Assembly (NCBI GenBank): GCA_001687465.1
Contig: LVLI01000135.1
Span: 1-64,000 of the forward strand
Direction of reading: 5' to 3'
From: Halocafeteria seosinensis
Lineage: Eukaryota; Sar; Bigyra; Bicosoecida
Length of the DNA: 64,000 nucleotides
Under the pieces are notes generated by a model. The model made no database searches. It was not told where the DNA came from and saw only the letters and a list, made by a program, of their open reading frames with translations. Positions 9,665 to 20,334 of the stretch are shown piece after piece. The translations under genes and the position numbers were made by a program. Positions within the stretch are counted from its first letter, which is position 1, and each line of letters starts with the position of its first letter.

Positions 9665-12092
9665 TTATCGAAATAAGGCATCATACTCATCTTTATCAGA
9701 CTTCTTTGCTCCAAACGTCGGTTTCGCAAAAGGATCTTGATTCATCTCACCACCCACATCATCATCCGTATCATCCCGAAGCCACGGAGGTAAATCATCT
9801 GGTGCATTGCTACTACTGGCGCCGACATTTTGTTTCGAATTGTGATTGTGTCCTTGGTTGTTATTTTGCGTTAGCGTCGCAAGCAGTTCTGCATCCCCAT
9901 CGCTCCCGTCAAAGTCCTCATCGTACTCGTCTTCGTTTCCAGAGTCAGCCAAATTAGAATAGTCCACATTAGCCAATCCACGATTGCTACTACCTTGGAC
10001 GTCCTGAGCATTCGGCTGTCTTCCATGGAATTGTACGTGAGAGATCTTACCACTCTCATCATGACTATTGTCCTGGGATTCATCAGGATGGTGAACTCTA
10101 GATCCCTGGTTGGCTTTCACCTGATTCAAAGATGCCTTTTTGTACCATGAGGGCATCTCCTTTCCCAAGGAGGATTCCTTTGAGTCTTCCACATCACCTT
10201 TCTCTTCCGGCGGCTCAACGGTGTGCGAGGCAACCTGTGACTGTTGCGTCTGTCTTCGCCGTGTTTCTTTTTCTTGAAGCTGCTGAACAACACTATGCTG
10301 TTGCGCAGGGTTCTGACTTTGAGCATTCCGGGCGTTCGCCTCGGCGAGTTGCTTCTCCAAGTGCTGGATATGCTCGAAGAGCTGTTGTCTTTCTTGCGTC
10401 CATTCTTGCTCCGCTGCACGGAATACATGCACTGGCACGTAGTTGTTGTCGTCCTTCTTTTTCTTTCCGGAGGGAGAATTCGCCGGGCTCGACTGGGCTG
10501 ATGAGGACGGAGTAGCGTGCTTGGAGCCGGCTCCACCTTTCTTACCTTGTTGTTGCTTTAGGTTCCGCAGTTTAGCCTTCAGATCCCGATTCTGATCAAC
10601 AGTATTCATTAGACGCTCTCGTTGTTTATCATAATCTTGCTTCGCTTTCGCTTCGTTTGCTTGGGCTGCTCTTAGGCGTTCCTTCAACGAGCGGACATCT
10701 TCCGACATGGCTGCCAGACGCTGGGGAAATTCTGAATTAGCTTGGTCTTGTTCATCGATTTTACGCACAAGCTGACGCTGCATATTCCGTAGAGCTTTGT
10801 TTTCGTCGGCCATCGCAGCCAACTGACGCTGAAGATCGCGCTTTTCATTCTCCATGTTCATTATTTGATCCGTTGCAAAGGCCCTTTCAACCTGTTCTTT
10901 CTTAGATTGCAATGACTTTCTCATACCCTCTAGTTTTTTCGTCAGATTCCTAATTTGTTTGTCTTTGTTTGAAAGCTCTGTTAGTAACCGTCTCCTCTCC
11001 GCGTTTGCCCCCTCACTGCCTTGTTTACTTCCGACACTGTCGCGACGCTGAGCTCCGAAAGCCCGGGCTTCCTCCAGCTGGCTGTTCAGTTGTTGCACTT
11101 GACGCCTCAATGCTTGGTTTGCTAAGCGAAGTTTCTGTAGTGTTTCTTCTGGAGATTCCGTACTCCTGTCTATATGTGGTCGGCCATTTCTTTCTCTGGA
11201 AGGTTCGTCTCCTTCAAAAGTCGCAAGGCCCATTTCGTTGCCACCGCTGTGCCGCGATGACCGTCCAGACCGTTGTGACAACGGAGCTCTGGACGAACCA
11301 TCATCTGCATACCACATTCGTTTACGAAACAGCAACAGACAGTGATTCCCGGCTGTTTCCAGCCCGCCCTCTTGCATTCAACTTACCACCACGTTCTCGT
11401 CTTGAGAGTGAAAGGTCTGCGGCCGCATCCAAAATCAAAAATCAATGATATAGAACTAATACATAGGGTGGAAATCCCACTCACCATGTTCTTTTCGGTC
11501 ACTATTTCCTGAACGCAATTCGCGCGGTGGTCCTCCTCCTCCAACGCCACCGCCCGAAGGCTTCAGTTCTCGGGTCTGCATGCAGTTCCAGGTAGCAGTC
11601 ACTCAAAACACCAACCAACATACGAACATGTTCTTCGACATATCTATCTACCAACACCGGTGTGAGGACTTGTGGAAGTCAATGCGCGTAAAGTCGGGCT
11701 CTGTCGCAAGACGAGCTATGACCGATGCGACCTCCCAACGGAACACCCCCGTGCCGAGGTGCCTTTACCCAAAGCTGAACTAACGCGGTGGAAAACAAAC
11801 TTACCAGGCGTGTTTTCTGGTTCCCCTGCATGGTAGGAGAGTGACCATTTTGGTTGCCGTTGCCTCCTCTGTGCTCAGTGGTCTTAGTCCCATTCATGAC
11901 TGCATTGGTGTCGGTAGCATCGGCATAGCCGTTGTTGTGATGAGCATCTTCGTCGACTACTTCGTGTTGCATATGTTCATTGCTCTTTGTTTGCTGACCT
12001 TGGGCGGCTATAGCGTCGGCTCCTTCAAAGTCGCTCCCATAGTCGTCCTCCTCCTCATCACCTGAGCTTTCTGGGTAAGGAATAGCAGACAT
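9665..12092 (-). CDS. Lebercilin-like coiled-coil protein
   Basis: Probable ciliary or basal-body scaffold. Four exons, 11805-12092, 11485-11575, 11387-11416 and 9665-11304, give 682 residues with matching phase; one exon is only 30 nt. The N-terminus is acidic (SSGDEEEDDYGSDFE), then Gly/Pro- and Arg-rich. The centre, about residues 180-420, is a long coiled coil including LRNMQRQLVRKIDEQDQ, FPQRLAAMSEDVRSLKERLR and RERLMNTVDQNRDLKAKL. The order resembles the lebercilin (LCA5) domain: a basic helix, then an acidic E-F/L-P step, then EVRxLxxxLR. The C-terminus is acidic and ends with DDLPPWLRDDTDDD and a basic KKSDKDEYDALFR. Lebercilin binds intraflagellar transport proteins in vertebrates. 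The link is a pattern match to a coiled coil, so the name is tentative, while the gene structure is well supported. Confidence 0.7.
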
Positions 12093-13520
12093 TTTCGCTG
12101 GAGCAAAAGGGAAATAGAGGCAGTCAACTCTCACTCGGATGTAAGATATCAGAACCAAAAAATTACAAGCTCTGGTACGGATTGGAAAAAGAATAATAAG
12201 TGTTCTCTGTACGAGGAGGGCAAACAACAGCAATAGGAGTAGTCAATCCACTAACTTCTCCTCTCACTCCGTCCCCGGGGATCCAATGAGTCAAGGGCTC
12301 GTGGGAGCAAGCTCATGTCAAACTCACAGTTGCTTGTAGCAAGCTAATTGAGGCTCGTTGAAAGCACTCTGATTCCACTCTCTTATTCTTCATAGAAATT
12401 CCCGGTCCATTCGGGGCATTTTCGAAAACAATTTGGCTACTCGTAAGTTCACCAAGCCCGTTGGATTCCTCGACCCTCCCACCCGGTGTAACCCTGGTAA
12501 CCGGTATATACCTTATTGATATTGCCCTGAATGCACAATGAAGCGTTGTGATTGTAGTTGAACCCAACTACACAAACCTCTCGATACATGCCACAGATAC
12601 GTCTGGACCCTCGACCTCCACTAACAAGTTGTACCCAGCCCTGGGTTTTCAGATCGATACAATAGTAACGACAGCACTCACGAACGAAGTGCTGCTAGAT
12701 CCTTATCGGGGTCTTGTTCAAAGAACACGAATAACTCGCAACTCGTTCTACAACATGCAGCATAAGCCCACAAAGGGGTACAGGTGCGTACTTACTTTGT
12801 CTAAGCTCGCCGAATATGCGAATTCCGGAATGGGTCACTTCCGGGTATGTTTTGCTCAGTCTAAAGGCTGCGGTACACTTCTGTTTAGCACGCTGATACA
12901 GTAGAGTGTGCAACGTGCTTACCTTACTGTCGTTGGTGGTGCATGTCGACAGTTCTCAACCCACACATTGGCCCCTAGAGCTAACTTAGGCCACCGTAGT
13001 ATGTACACTCGTAGTCTAGGTATCAAAGAGCTTGTACAGCGTAACCAGTCGAAAAAGAGCCTTGTATACTCGCTCTTGGTTCGCCGTTGAGCGTTGGTGC
13101 TGCGCAAACCGACCACAAGTTGAAGTTGATGTGCTGTCGCTTTCTCCCGTATGACGCGCTTTTTCTCGTTTCTGGATGAATTCACCAAGTTGGGAGTGGA
13201 ATATTGAACTCACACACAGCATCTCGTTGTGTCCTTGCGACACAGACAACAACAACTGGGAGCAAACAATGAAGTGCAACATTTGTTTGTCGCCTCTTAA
13301 CGTTTCCCCGTCAAGTTTCGCCGCAATAGAGGCTTATATAGGATGAAATAGTCCATTTTTTCCCCGTATTGTATCCGCAGCTATTCTATACGGCTGTGCC
13401 CATCTGATGCGCCGTAGTTCGGTCTGATGCGGGAACGCAAGCGATCGTCAGAACCGATGATTTAGCATCCTTACCGAGTTTTGGTGGTAACATATCTCGC
13501 ACGACACCAGTGTGCGCGCG
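12093..13520. other. Intergenic between divergent coiled-coil genes, no gene seen
   Basis: About 1.4 kb between the starts of the lebercilin-like gene (minus) and the coiled-coil/proline-rich gene (plus). Open frames of up to 118 codons occur (for example 12548-12904 plus) but have no ATG near the start, no recognisable motif and no supporting splice pattern. It presumably contains two promoters. Confidence 0.45.
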
Positions 13521-16500
13521 ATGGACGGCGCCACTGGTCGTTCAGCTTCTGTTCGGCGTCTTCGAAGAGGAGGCCGAGAGGAGGGCTCACACTTTCATCG
13601 TCCAAGGAGCCAAGGCCCAACACCGTCGAGACGACAACCCTCTCACCAGGAAACACCTCGGACCATGGAGGAGCGATTGCGGGAGCAGCGACAACGATTC
13701 CGGGAGTCCAAGGAAGCTTTGAACAGGAGCTACTCGCGGCTGGCATCGCCTCGGAGTGTTCGAGAGGAGGGCTCTGTGAGATCTCGACGAGTGGAGGAAG
13801 AGTCTCGGCGGAGTCCGAGTGTGACGAAAGTAAATAATCCTATATCGCCTGCACGCACACATGCTCACACTGTCCACAAGCCTCAGTGGCATGGATCAGG
13901 GTTGCCTACTGATTCCCGACTCTTTGAGGTTTGGGGCGCAAGGAAGTCTTCAAATGCCTCCCCGGCGGCGGTGCCAGGACGCATCTCGTCTACGGCGTTT
14001 TCTAAGAAGTTAAAAGAATCTACGCCGTTAGCTCTTCGGAGTAGACGAGTCAGCCGCGATCCCACGGACAGACGTAGAAACCACTCTGGAGAAGATCAAC
14101 ACAATGGCCATGCAGGGGGTGACACTATTATCAACCAACTAGATGATAAATCGGTTTCGCCCGCAAGGGCCTCCTCGTCCAGTACACACTATGCAAGGGA
14201 CTCCCAGGCAACGCATGCAATCAATTCTCCTCTCTTCTTTGGTCAAGAACAGGGCGAGGATAACGACCCAGTGCTGCTTCAGGCCATAAATCATTTCGTT
14301 CATCAATTCAACCAAGATGGTAATGAAGAACAGCTTCGGGAATCAGAAAGAATCATCAAATCTCGCCTGGGAAACGATGTGTTTGAGGAGTTATTGGCAG
14401 GCCTGCAAAATGCACCCTCTCCTAGTCGTCAACGTGAAGGGTTAAATTCTAACGGACCAACGGGTTCCCAAGCGGATGGAGAGGAAGTTGCTCTCAAAGA
14501 CCTGCAGCAAAGAAACGTGGCCCACCGCGAACGGATCGTCGAGCTCCAGAAAACAGTTCAACAATTGCGTGTTGAGCGAGACGATGCTCGCAGTGAAGCA
14601 CAACGGAAGAATGACATCATTCGGGAGTTAGAAACAAAACCCCCGGAAACTGCACAGAAGGCAAAAAGTCAACTGCGTCAACATAGGACACTGAGGCGTC
14701 TGCGAGAGCAAGCAAACGAAATTGGTAGTGCCTTCAATAAGCTAAAATCAGACTTCCAGCGGCATGCTTACCATTCTAACCAAGTGTTTCCAGCAACAAT
14801 TTCTGATATACTGGATGAAACAGAAAAACAAGACCGGGTGCTTTCTCAAATGAAGAAAATGATGGAGCAGTTCTCTTCAGCAGCCGTGTCCGACGAGAAT
14901 TCGGAGCGTAAAATAGAACAATTGACCAACGAGAGAGAAGAACTGAAGCGACAGCTGGAGAGTGAAAAGTCTAAACAGGCTCGAAATACCAAACAGCATG
15001 AAACCCAGATGGCACAACTAGAAGAGGAAGTTGCCTATTACAAAGATACGGCAGCGACGGAACGTCAGGAGAAGGAAAGCATACAAGAGCGCTGGAAAAC
15101 CGAAAAGAATAGAGCGATTGATACTCAGCAGAAAGTCGAATCGCTCCAACAAGAACTTGCTCGGCAGAAGGAAGAAACTGAACAACACAAGCAAGAAGAG
15201 GGTGAGACTTTAAGGACAGAGAACAAGAAACTCGAAAGCATGTTGAAACATAAGGATGAAGAGCTTTCGAATCTCAAGGATCAAATACAAGGTGTGGACA
15301 ACTGGAAGTACAGGGTATTTCAGTCACTCCAGAGCCGTATGTCGACAGAAGTCGAAAACTGCTCGGCCGCCTTGGAATACGAACTCAAGGGGGTCGAACA
15401 TGAATTAAAGCAGAAGCAGGTAACACTGAGATCACTCGAAAAACAGGTTGGAACAATCGCATCACAGTTACCACTGTCGATCGATAGGGAAATAAGCCGA
15501 AGAAAGGAGTCAGAAAACGAACTCGTAAGTCTGAAGGAGAGGATGAAGAATTTGGAAGAGGAACTCCGAGAGAAGGAAGAGCTACTATCGCAAGAGTCCA
15601 AACGCGTGAAAGAATTGGAAAGACACTTGCAAGAGATGAAGGAACATCTCGGAAATAACGATGAAGACAATGAGGAACTAAGCTTTTCGCGGAAAGAAAC
15701 GGAGAACCTGCAAAGGCAATTAGCAGGGAAAGACGATGAGTTGCAAAAAATATCCTCTGAAGTGGAAGACCTTCGACAGGAGAAGGAACAGAAGGACAAA
15801 CTCAAAGACGAATTGCAAAAATTGCGAGACGGTACCGAAGAAGATAAAGAGAACTTGCGAAAAGAGTTGGAAACAACTCAAAGTACTCTACAAGAAAAAG
15901 AGCAGTCGCTGCTGGAGGAATCAAAGCGCGTGAAGGAGTTAGAAGAGAACCTGCAGCAGTTGAAAGAACGTCTTCACCAAGAAGGTGAAACTGAACAGGT
16001 GCGTTCTTTGCAAGAAGAGACAGAAACCTTGAGAAAGCAAATAACAGAAAAGAACAACGAAAGGGCGCTCATGGAAGAAAAACTGCAACATATTCAAGAA
16101 AGAACCAAGGAGTTTGAACAGTCCATCCCCAAAACTCTTACCGAGTTTAGAATAGAGTACGATGCAACTTCTGAAGACGATGAGCAAGGACATAAGATAG
16201 AGTCAGCATCAAAGAAGATTCATGAATTGCTGACTTCTATTAATAGGTATAAGGCTACTCTCAAGCAAGATATCGAATCCGTAAGTAAAGCCATGAACTA
16301 CAGCAAAGTCCAGGAGAGACTAAAGAATTCTAGCTTTAGCCTTGCGGATATCCTGGAATTATCCTCTACCCTCCTGCACTCATTTGCAAGAGATCCAGCA
16401 AAATCTAAGAGAAGGTCTTCGGCATCAAGACAAGGGCATGAAACTACTGATAGCTCTAATCATGCCTCCAAACCCGCGGGGTTATCAGGAGATGAGGACT

Positions 16501-17279
16501 ATCGTGCTGAAGGAAATGCTAACTCATCATCCAATACGACAGAGACTCCTAAGCCAGAATCTGGTAGAGAAGCGACGAATTCCGTTCCAACTTCCGAAAC
16601 TGTCCCTCCGACAGATAGCGAAAAACCTCCGGCTCCCCGACCTCCACCGCGACCCCGCGATCATCGGAGTAGCGACAGCTCGGGCACTCACTCAACGAGT
16701 GCCGCTTCTTCGACAACCGCTTCCCATGCGGTCACTGGTTCAAAGACTAGCAGCAGTCCCCCTACTCCTCCAAGAGTACCTGCTCCACCACGCTCAGCAG
16801 GAGGTGCAACTAGCTCAAGCACAACCGCAAGCCCTCCACGCGCGCCCCAGCCACCTCCTCGTCCTCCATCTTCCCAAGGTGGTTCCTCCTCTGCAACCCG
16901 TAGTCCACCGGGACCGCCTCCGTCCAAATCGACTGGATCTCCCACTCCTCCAACAGGCGCTTCGAAGCCACCGACTAGTGCATCGGGCTCTTCATCTAGC
17001 TCTCAGCCGCCTCCTCAAGCACCCGGCAGTACATCAGGGACGCGTCCTCAGCCACCGTCAAACTCGCCTCCGAAACCGAGGCCACCTTCTGCTTCAACTC
17101 CAAAGCCTCAGCCTCCCTCAAATCCCTCAGAGCAGAATCCAGGAAAAGCAGGAGACTCCAAACCCCCAACTACACCACCAAAACCCAAGGGTAGTGTGAT
17201 CCCACGTCCGCCTCCTTCCCAAAGTCCCCCGAACAAGCCAAAGCCTCCATCAGCACCACCACTGTCGAAGAAAAAGTGA
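13521..17279 (+). CDS. Long coiled-coil protein with proline-rich C-terminal tail
   Basis: Intronless gene for 1252 residues. An upstream GTG is in frame but ATG at 13521 is the likely start. Residues 1-250 are basic and Ser/Arg-rich, with no folded domain seen. About 330-980 is a near-continuous coiled coil full of Glu, Lys, Gln and Leu heptads; an internal duplication is visible because the phrase SKRVKELE recurs near residues 700 and 800. About 1085-1252 is a tail with repeated PPP, PPRPP and KPPSAPP units, typical ligands for SH3, WW or profilin domains. This suggests a filamentous scaffold that recruits actin- or membrane-remodelling partners, but no named family is recognised. Low-complexity composition makes frames in other registers look open (for example 16342-17199 plus); these are artefacts. 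Confidence 0.8.
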   Translation: MDGATGRSASVRRLRRGGREEGSHFHRPRSQGPTPSRRQPSHQETPRTMEERLREQRQRFRESKEALNRSYSRLASPRSVREEGSVRSRRVEEESRRSPSVTKVNNPISPARTHAHTVHKPQWHGSGLPTDSRLFEVWGARKSSNASPAAVPGRISSTAFSKKLKESTPLALRSRRVSRDPTDRRRNHSGEDQHNGHAGGDTIINQLDDKSVSPARASSSSTHYARDSQATHAINSPLFFGQEQGEDNDPVLLQAINHFVHQFNQDGNEEQLRESERIIKSRLGNDVFEELLAGLQNAPSPSRQREGLNSNGPTGSQADGEEVALKDLQQRNVAHRERIVELQKTVQQLRVERDDARSEAQRKNDIIRELETKPPETAQKAKSQLRQHRTLRRLREQANEIGSAFNKLKSDFQRHAYHSNQVFPATISDILDETEKQDRVLSQMKKMMEQFSSAAVSDENSERKIEQLTNEREELKRQLESEKSKQARNTKQHETQMAQLEEEVAYYKDTAATERQEKESIQERWKTEKNRAIDTQQKVESLQQELARQKEETEQHKQEEGETLRTENKKLESMLKHKDEELSNLKDQIQGVDNWKYRVFQSLQSRMSTEVENCSAALEYELKGVEHELKQKQVTLRSLEKQVGTIASQLPLSIDREISRRKESENELVSLKERMKNLEEELREKEELLSQESKRVKELERHLQEMKEHLGNNDEDNEELSFSRKETENLQRQLAGKDDELQKISSEVEDLRQEKEQKDKLKDELQKLRDGTEEDKENLRKELETTQSTLQEKEQSLLEESKRVKELEENLQQLKERLHQEGETEQVRSLQEETETLRKQITEKNNERALMEEKLQHIQERTKEFEQSIPKTLTEFRIEYDATSEDDEQGHKIESASKKIHELLTSINRYKATLKQDIESVSKAMNYSKVQERLKNSSFSLADILELSSTLLHSFARDPAKSKRRSSASRQGHETTDSSNHASKPAGLSGDEDYRAEGNANSSSNTTETPKPESGREATNSVPTSETVPPTDSEKPPAPRPPPRPRDHRSSDSSGTHSTSAASSTTASHAVTGSKTSSSPPTPPRVPAPPRSAGGATSSSTTASPPRAPQPPPRPPSSQGGSSSATRSPPGPPPSKSTGSPTPPTGASKPPTSASGSSSSSQPPPQAPGSTSGTRPQPPSNSPPKPRPPSASTPKPQPPSNPSEQNPGKAGDSKPPTTPPKPKGSVIPRPPPSQSPPNKPKPPSAPPLSKKK

Positions 17280-17577
17280 TAGTGTCTCTTTGCTTCAACG
17301 GCTGAAGTGTGAACCGCGTTCGCAACACTGTTGCCCCAGTGTAGTATACAGGTGCGGAGCATTCCCCTCCGAGTTTTGCTGTGGCTCTTAAAGGGGCGTC
17401 AATAAGTTGATATGAACGAGAATGAATACCTCAGCAGTTCTGCTTATAGCTAGGGAACAAAATTGTGGTGTGCCAAGAGTATGTCAGAGGATGAGCAGGC
17501 AAAGTATAATGTCATGTTCATTGGTAGGAGCTACGTTGAACGCACAGCTTTTTGGAATCCGCGCCCCCAGCAAGAGC

Positions 17578-19432
17578 TCAATGGTCAGTTTCCACCCAAT
17601 CTTTTGGATTCTTCAACACCTGCAGAAGTCTTTCCTCCTCACTCCCACGGTCAGGCTCATGACAATATTCCCACGAGGCTGTTAGTGGCAAAGACATCAG
17701 GATTGATTCAATCCTGGACCCAGGTGTAGCTAAACCAAATTTTGTCCCCCTATCGTGCACTAAATTAAACTCAACATAACGTCCATGCCTGAGTTTCTGC
17801 CACCGCTGCTGGTCAAAATTGTAGGGCATGTTCTTTCGTCTCGAAAGAATGGGTATGTAAGCACTAAGGAAAGAATCCTGCAGAACATTGCAAATATACG
17901 ATTACAAGGAACCATGCCTCTTGACAGCAAGACGCAAGACCGTACCCCGACCCCTTTGACGAAGTCCAAACACCTCTTCTGACGTTGTTTAGCCTCTTCA
18001 TTGGATTCATTTTTCTCCTGAGAGTAGGAAGGCAAGTCTTCTAGATCATCGAAAAAGATTCCTCCCACCCCTCTTGCTTCATTCCGGTGGCTGATCCAAA
18101 AGTACTCATCACACCACTTTTTGTATGCTCCGTACATTCCCTGCTCCCCGAATTTGTCACACGCATTCTTAAGGACCGAGTGAAAATGCCGAGCATCCTC
18201 ATCATACAGGTAATGGGGGGTTAAGTCAGTACCACCTGAGAATGGCACATTCAAATAGACCCTGTTTGCCAGAGACATTTGACAAAACGAGCAGCATAAT
18301 TAATGTACCTCCAAACCACCAAACTAGTTTCTCATCACCGGTCTTTGGATCTTTGCAGAGCACTTCGAAGAAGCGAAAATTAGCGTGAACGGTAGGAGCC
18401 TGCCGAAACATCAAGAAATGTCCATGAAATCCGTCGACCGCATGAAGCCAAAGCAACATTATTTTCGTGCTTACATGAGGATTTCTAGGATGTATCACTA
18501 AGCTGACACCTGTTACATAAAACGGTAAATCTTCTCCGAAAATGTCTTTTCCTGCAACGAGAGTGAACATAGATATATACTCCAAGAATACTGAATAGGA
18601 ATATGCTTACCTCTCGCTTTCATTTGCTTTACTGCGGATGCTGGTAACGTTCCATGGATGACGGATACGTTGACACCTCCCTTTTCAATGACATTTCCAT
18701 GCTGAGCAGAATGATTTGTACTAAAATAAGTAACGGTTGATGTGTGGGCGAATCAAGTCAGCGACGGACTTACTTGTAGGACTCTGCTTCGGCCACCACC
18801 TCCATCATTTGGGCGTTGCCATTGATCCTCGTGGAATGAGCCGCCATCAATTTCCGAAATCGTCTGAACAACAGAATCTGACATTCTTATCAGGGTCGAA
18901 CATCAGGGCACAGTGAGGTACATACATCACAAATTTTATCCTGTAGGTCAAACATCATCGTCTCTATGTCATCCCGGTTGTGAGACTTGAATGGTGTATC
19001 AGGACTCCGGAATTGAATCTGCAACAGTTGGACCCATGCGTCAATAAGAATTCATTACAAAATACTTTACCGCATGAGGCTTACCTCCCTCGACGAAGAC
19101 GAAGATGGCAAGGATTCACCCGTGGTGGGACTATGATTATCGAAATTTGGGGCATTACTGTTCTTTCCTTGATCGTGACCCGTGTTTCCGATACCAGACC
19201 TTGGCTTCTCACACTTCGCTGACGCAATTCCACCCAAGGAAGCCGCCAAGACGGCAGCCGCTATTTTCCACGGCCCAAAGCGGGTGGATGACGCACCCTC
19301 GCCGTCATTCCCTTTCCACGTGGGGAGCACTGAAAAACGAGGGACACCCGAGGCGGCGGCTGCTTTGGAAGTGTAAGTAGTACGCGTGAAATGCGTAATA
19401 CCACGTGCAATGCGTTCTGTCTGTCTCAGCAT
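17578..19432 (-). CDS. CPOX: Coproporphyrinogen III oxidase, mitochondrial type
   Basis: Oxygen-dependent enzyme of haem synthesis that decarboxylates two propionates of coproporphyrinogen III to give protoporphyrinogen IX. Eight exons (19085-19432, 18926-19018, 18774-18863, 18611-18701, 18475-18551, 18309-18399, 17946-18235, 17578-17877) join in perfect phase to 459 residues. The N-terminal 116 residues are an Arg/Ser-rich leader followed by the hydrophobic stretch [16 protein letters not shown], a bipartite signal like that of intermembrane-space CPOX in animals. The catalytic core shows [56 protein letters not shown] and [16 protein letters not shown], all family hallmarks, ending in [10 protein letters not shown]. 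Introns of 59-74 nt set the standard for this genome. All recognised conserved blocks are present, so it should be active. Confidence 0.96.
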
Positions 19433-20334
19433 CACTAGATACCAGCACTTACTATAGCACATACACAGAGGAGAGCGACAACTATTCTTATGACGGCGAT
19501 TAATGTACGACTGGCCTACAATTCGTCTCACTACAGGGGTCTACATAATACTCCATGATCAGCTTCACAAGAGACTCGCATATCCCTGTGAAGTTGCTAG
19601 ATGGAACTGAACTTAAGGTTGTAGTCTGAAACTGTTAGCCATGATTAACGGATGTAGAGTTTTGAGAAGCACATATTCTAGTGCGTCCAATAAGTTGTCT
19701 GTTTTCTTTTTCGCTTGAGCACGACAAGCAAACAATACATTTTGCAACTGATTGTACATGTACCGAGCGAAGAACTGAAGTTGAGTGAAGTTTTAATCTT
19801 AGTTTAGCGACGACGAAGATGTGACTGATGGCCCACCAGCAGCTGGATGTTAGGCGCTCCATGTTTAGCACCCGTCGACGGGACGTCGTAGCGGGGGCGG
19901 CAGAGTTGACCACTCTGTGAACGGATTCAGGCAGGCTTTCCGTGTTTGAAGGCTTCACGTGACCCGCAATGCCGCGCTTGAATAGCCGCTGCACAGTTCA
20001 GACAGTTGTTTTTATGCAACGAAGCCACGGGTTGCTACAGAAGACCGCACTCGCCCGGAGTTGGTAATTTTCTTGCCAAAATTTCACGGACCATGTTTCA
20101 GTGTTTGTAAATAGAGTTAGTCAGCCAAGGGCGTAATCGACTCGCTAGTAGTGGAGTAAAGATGATGGGAGTCAAGAATCGTGGAATAAAAAAAGATCCC
20201 TCTATGACATTTTGCAACGCTTTCCACACTCACTTCGACGAGCTGTAACTTGCGCTTTATTTTAGGACACTGACAGGATTTACACAAAACAGTAGCTTAC
20301 CATCGCTTCATTCGCATGTTTTCATTTTACCTCA
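19433..20334. other. Intergenic with dispersed repeat, no gene seen
   Basis: This stretch lies between the CPOX start and the 3' end of the IQ protein gene. A 119-codon minus frame (19635-19994) lacks any recognisable feature and overlaps a 44-bp sequence repeated at 41513, so I do not call it. Confidence 0.4.
19808..19851 (+). repeat. Dispersed repeat, copy 1
   Basis: This 44-bp segment, starting cgacgacgaagatgtgactg and ending cagctggatgtt, recurs in the same orientation at 41513-41560 with a four-base insertion and one substitution. Both copies lie in gene-free DNA, which suggests fragments of one mobile element or a satellite-like repeat. Confidence 0.65.

Noticed and set aside
12548-12904. 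118-codon plus-strand frame in the 12-13.5 kb gap
   Set aside because: Opens at a GTG without a nearby ATG, no recognisable motif, and no flanking splice signals that extend it.
15320-15805. 161-codon minus-strand Ser/Cys/Phe-rich frame
   Set aside because: Antisense shadow of Glu/Lys-rich coiled-coil codons, which always give Ser/Phe/Leu-rich complements.
16342-17199. 285-codon plus-strand frame inside the proline-rich gene
   Set aside because: It is the +1 register of a low-complexity Pro/Ser tail; repetitive codons keep it free of stops. The 13521-17279 frame contains both the coiled coil and the tail.
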